Of a DNA stretch of 64,000 nt, positions 62,091 through 64,000 are shown piece after piece. The DNA comes from Nemopilema nomurai. Taxonomy: Eukaryota; Cnidaria; Scyphozoa; Rhizostomeae; Rhizostomatidae. Each line of letters begins with the position of its first letter. Position 1 is the first letter of the stretch. Under the pieces are notes generated by a model. The model was not told the DNA's origin and ran no database searches. It worked only from the letters and a program-made list of their open reading frames with translations. The position numbers were made by a program, and so were the translations under genes. The stretch lies in contig PEDN01001352.1 in the NCBI GenBank assembly GCA_003864495.1, positions 434,001 through 498,000 on the forward strand, read 5' to 3'.

Positions 62091-64000
62091 GTCAGACAAA
62101 TTCTGACCTTTAGCAAACTCCGAGGAGTGTCAGGCGAAAGTGTACTGTATTCCAGTTTGGAACAATGGAAAATAATGATTTCGCTGTTCTTTGCTATTGT
62201 GAAGTTCTGTCACTTTTTGTACTCATTGCTCGGCCTTCCGTCTCCAGGTTATAGCTAGTTGCCTCCGCATTGAAATTGTATTACTGATCGACTAATGCGA
62301 CAGCTTGGCTCCTTCCTCCTGGATTTGTGGCGATTTACGACCAAGACATGCGTCATTCATTTCCCTCCTATTATAACTCAACTGAGTCATTCCACATCCT
62401 AGCAATGTATTGGTTGCAACGGTCGAATCAACAAGGGGGTTTTCTATTACATCAGCAGAACGATACCTTAGAATTCTTTATGAGGATAGACTTTCTTAGA
62501 AATCAATCCTCTTAAAATCGGAAGAGGTCTATTTCGTCTTGGCCCCTGCTTGACTATGAATGAGTCAGCCCTTGCTGAAGTCGTCATGCCTTGTCAATGC
62601 TTATTGACATCAAATGCGACTTCTACACTTAATTAGTTATTACATACAAATCTACAGCACCAGATCTGCTTCGTTAACTTCTCTTCCTGGCTGTAATTAC
62701 TGTAATTACCAAGTTGTAATTACTGATTTACAGTTGTCACATCTCAATGACACGGTATTGTACTCTTTCAAGAGTTTATCATTCATACCATCCCATTAAC
62801 AAAGTCAACAATAAGCCCCATAGCCACTAATTCTGTCACCCAAACCCCCCCCCCCCCAACTACTATTTTGCCTTGTCACAGATAGCCCACCTGATTTTTT
62901 TCAAAATTGGTAGGAAACTATTCGATTTGGAAAGCTGATGGATTCCATGATTATTTCAAGTAATGCTACTGAAGTTGAACATAGGTGTGTAATTATTGCA
63001 GAAGGGCGTGGTCCGGAAAACTGTCTGATGGCTACGCCCATGGATCTCCTCCTTGTTTTGCTGGTGACGCTATTGACTGTTCCAAAACTGTGAGTGTATC
63101 TTGAGGTTTTTTAAAGGAGTAATTGCAATCAAGCCCCGACCGCGCCCCTTGGCCTGAATTTTAAAAGGAGGTTGTCAATGATCCTTTCGCGAGAAGAAGG
63201 CTGATGTATGGAGCTTTTTAGCTGACGAAGTTGCGTAGTATTACCGGTTACTTTACAGCAAAGCATATGAACATTTTTAAATCTTGCAAAACCTTAGTCT
63301 GCTGGGTTGCCATGGCGTTTCATTGAAGATTGTTAGCTGATTCTTGTCTCATCTCCTCTCATAAGTCGCCAACACCAATGTTGATTTACCATAGATTAAA
63401 AGAAACTTCTGTGGATCGTGCGCTAATCGATATGTTAGCCTGAAGCAACTGCTCCTAATTAACTTTCTGTGATTCAATCCTCGAAGATGATAATTTAAGT
63501 CGCCGCCATTAATTTCGAGCATTTGTCACCTGTGCAACCAAACGAGGCTTCGACACAATGGCTGCTTGCTCAAAGCTGCATAGGAGGATTGAAACAGTTC
63601 CGGCCATATCAGAAAAGTGAACTCACCGTTTAATCTAAGGAGTAATCAAAATTAGCAACAAATCGCAGGTCTCCTTTAAGTTATTTGACGAGTTATGGCA
63701 TTAATTAAATGTTCGACTATTTCTCAGCTCATAAACAGTGTGTTGCACTCAATAAGGTGAATAAAACAAGCACGATTAATTATTCACGGTTTTTCCCTAG
63801 ACTGTTCGTTCTTCCGACCTTATCACGCGTGCCACGTGGTGCTTTAGCAATTCGCGTCAGAAATTTGTTACCAGTCCCCTTGAAAATTTGACTGTGCTTC
63901 ACTCCCTCTCATGGCTGCATGTTCGCAACATTGCGTGGAAGTTTATCAAAGAATACTAGGGAACAGTGTGTTTTGAATTGTGCAATGAATAGTTATTATA
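62091..64000. other. Intergenic, no gene recognised (window end)
   Basis: Contains a run of 13 C at about 62845-62857 and otherwise unremarkable AT-rich sequence. Open frames stay near 60 codons. No exon was recognised before the window ends. Confidence 0.4.

Noticed and set aside
62845..62857. Run of 13 C as a functional element
   Set aside because: It is a simple homopolymer whose length is also error-prone in sequencing.

Overview
The window is eukaryotic, almost certainly from an animal. Coding sequence is in short exons (33 to 427 bases) with GT-AG introns, in an AT-rich background with degenerate transposons. All recognisable genes are conserved metazoan families. The exon/intron style and the MITE types fit a marine invertebrate such as an anthozoan cnidarian, but that placement is inference and no taxon-specific marker was found.

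Layout. (1) 25-958, + strand: the last three exons of an ALDH1/2-class aldehyde dehydrogenase that starts left of the window. (2) 3659-14226, +: a complete 14-exon tandem copy of the same gene, with a one-base frameshift in exon 11. (3) 15720-21699, -: an 8-exon gene for an APMAP-like (strictosidine-synthase-like, six-bladed beta-propeller) membrane protein. (4) 24683-30994, -: a second, 7-exon APMAP-like paralogue with four internal exons of identical length; its first intron holds a dead piggyBac transposase fragment. (5) 33317-49155, +: a complete 20-exon SCYL1-type pseudokinase gene (N-terminal kinase-like protein). Its introns carry a tRNA-derived retroposon with a 12-base target-site duplication and a Harbinger-like MITE flanked by TTA. 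(6) 49156-64000: about 15 kb in which I recognise no gene, only simple repeats and one long imperfect hairpin.

The genes form no single pathway. The aldehyde dehydrogenase is a soluble NAD-dependent oxidising enzyme, the APMAP-like proteins are predicted type II membrane proteins with a hydrolase/arylesterase-type propeller, and SCYL1 is a Golgi/COPI trafficking scaffold. What the region mainly shows is local tandem duplication (two ALDH copies head to tail, two APMAP copies head to tail) and several small transposons. The APMAP-B and SCYL1 genes are divergent and may share a TATA-less, ETS-site promoter region. I found no convincing previously undescribed biological system. The strongest leads are the ALDH frameshift, the two element insertions with clear target duplications, and lineage-specific changes in APMAP-A and at the SCYL1 C-terminus.
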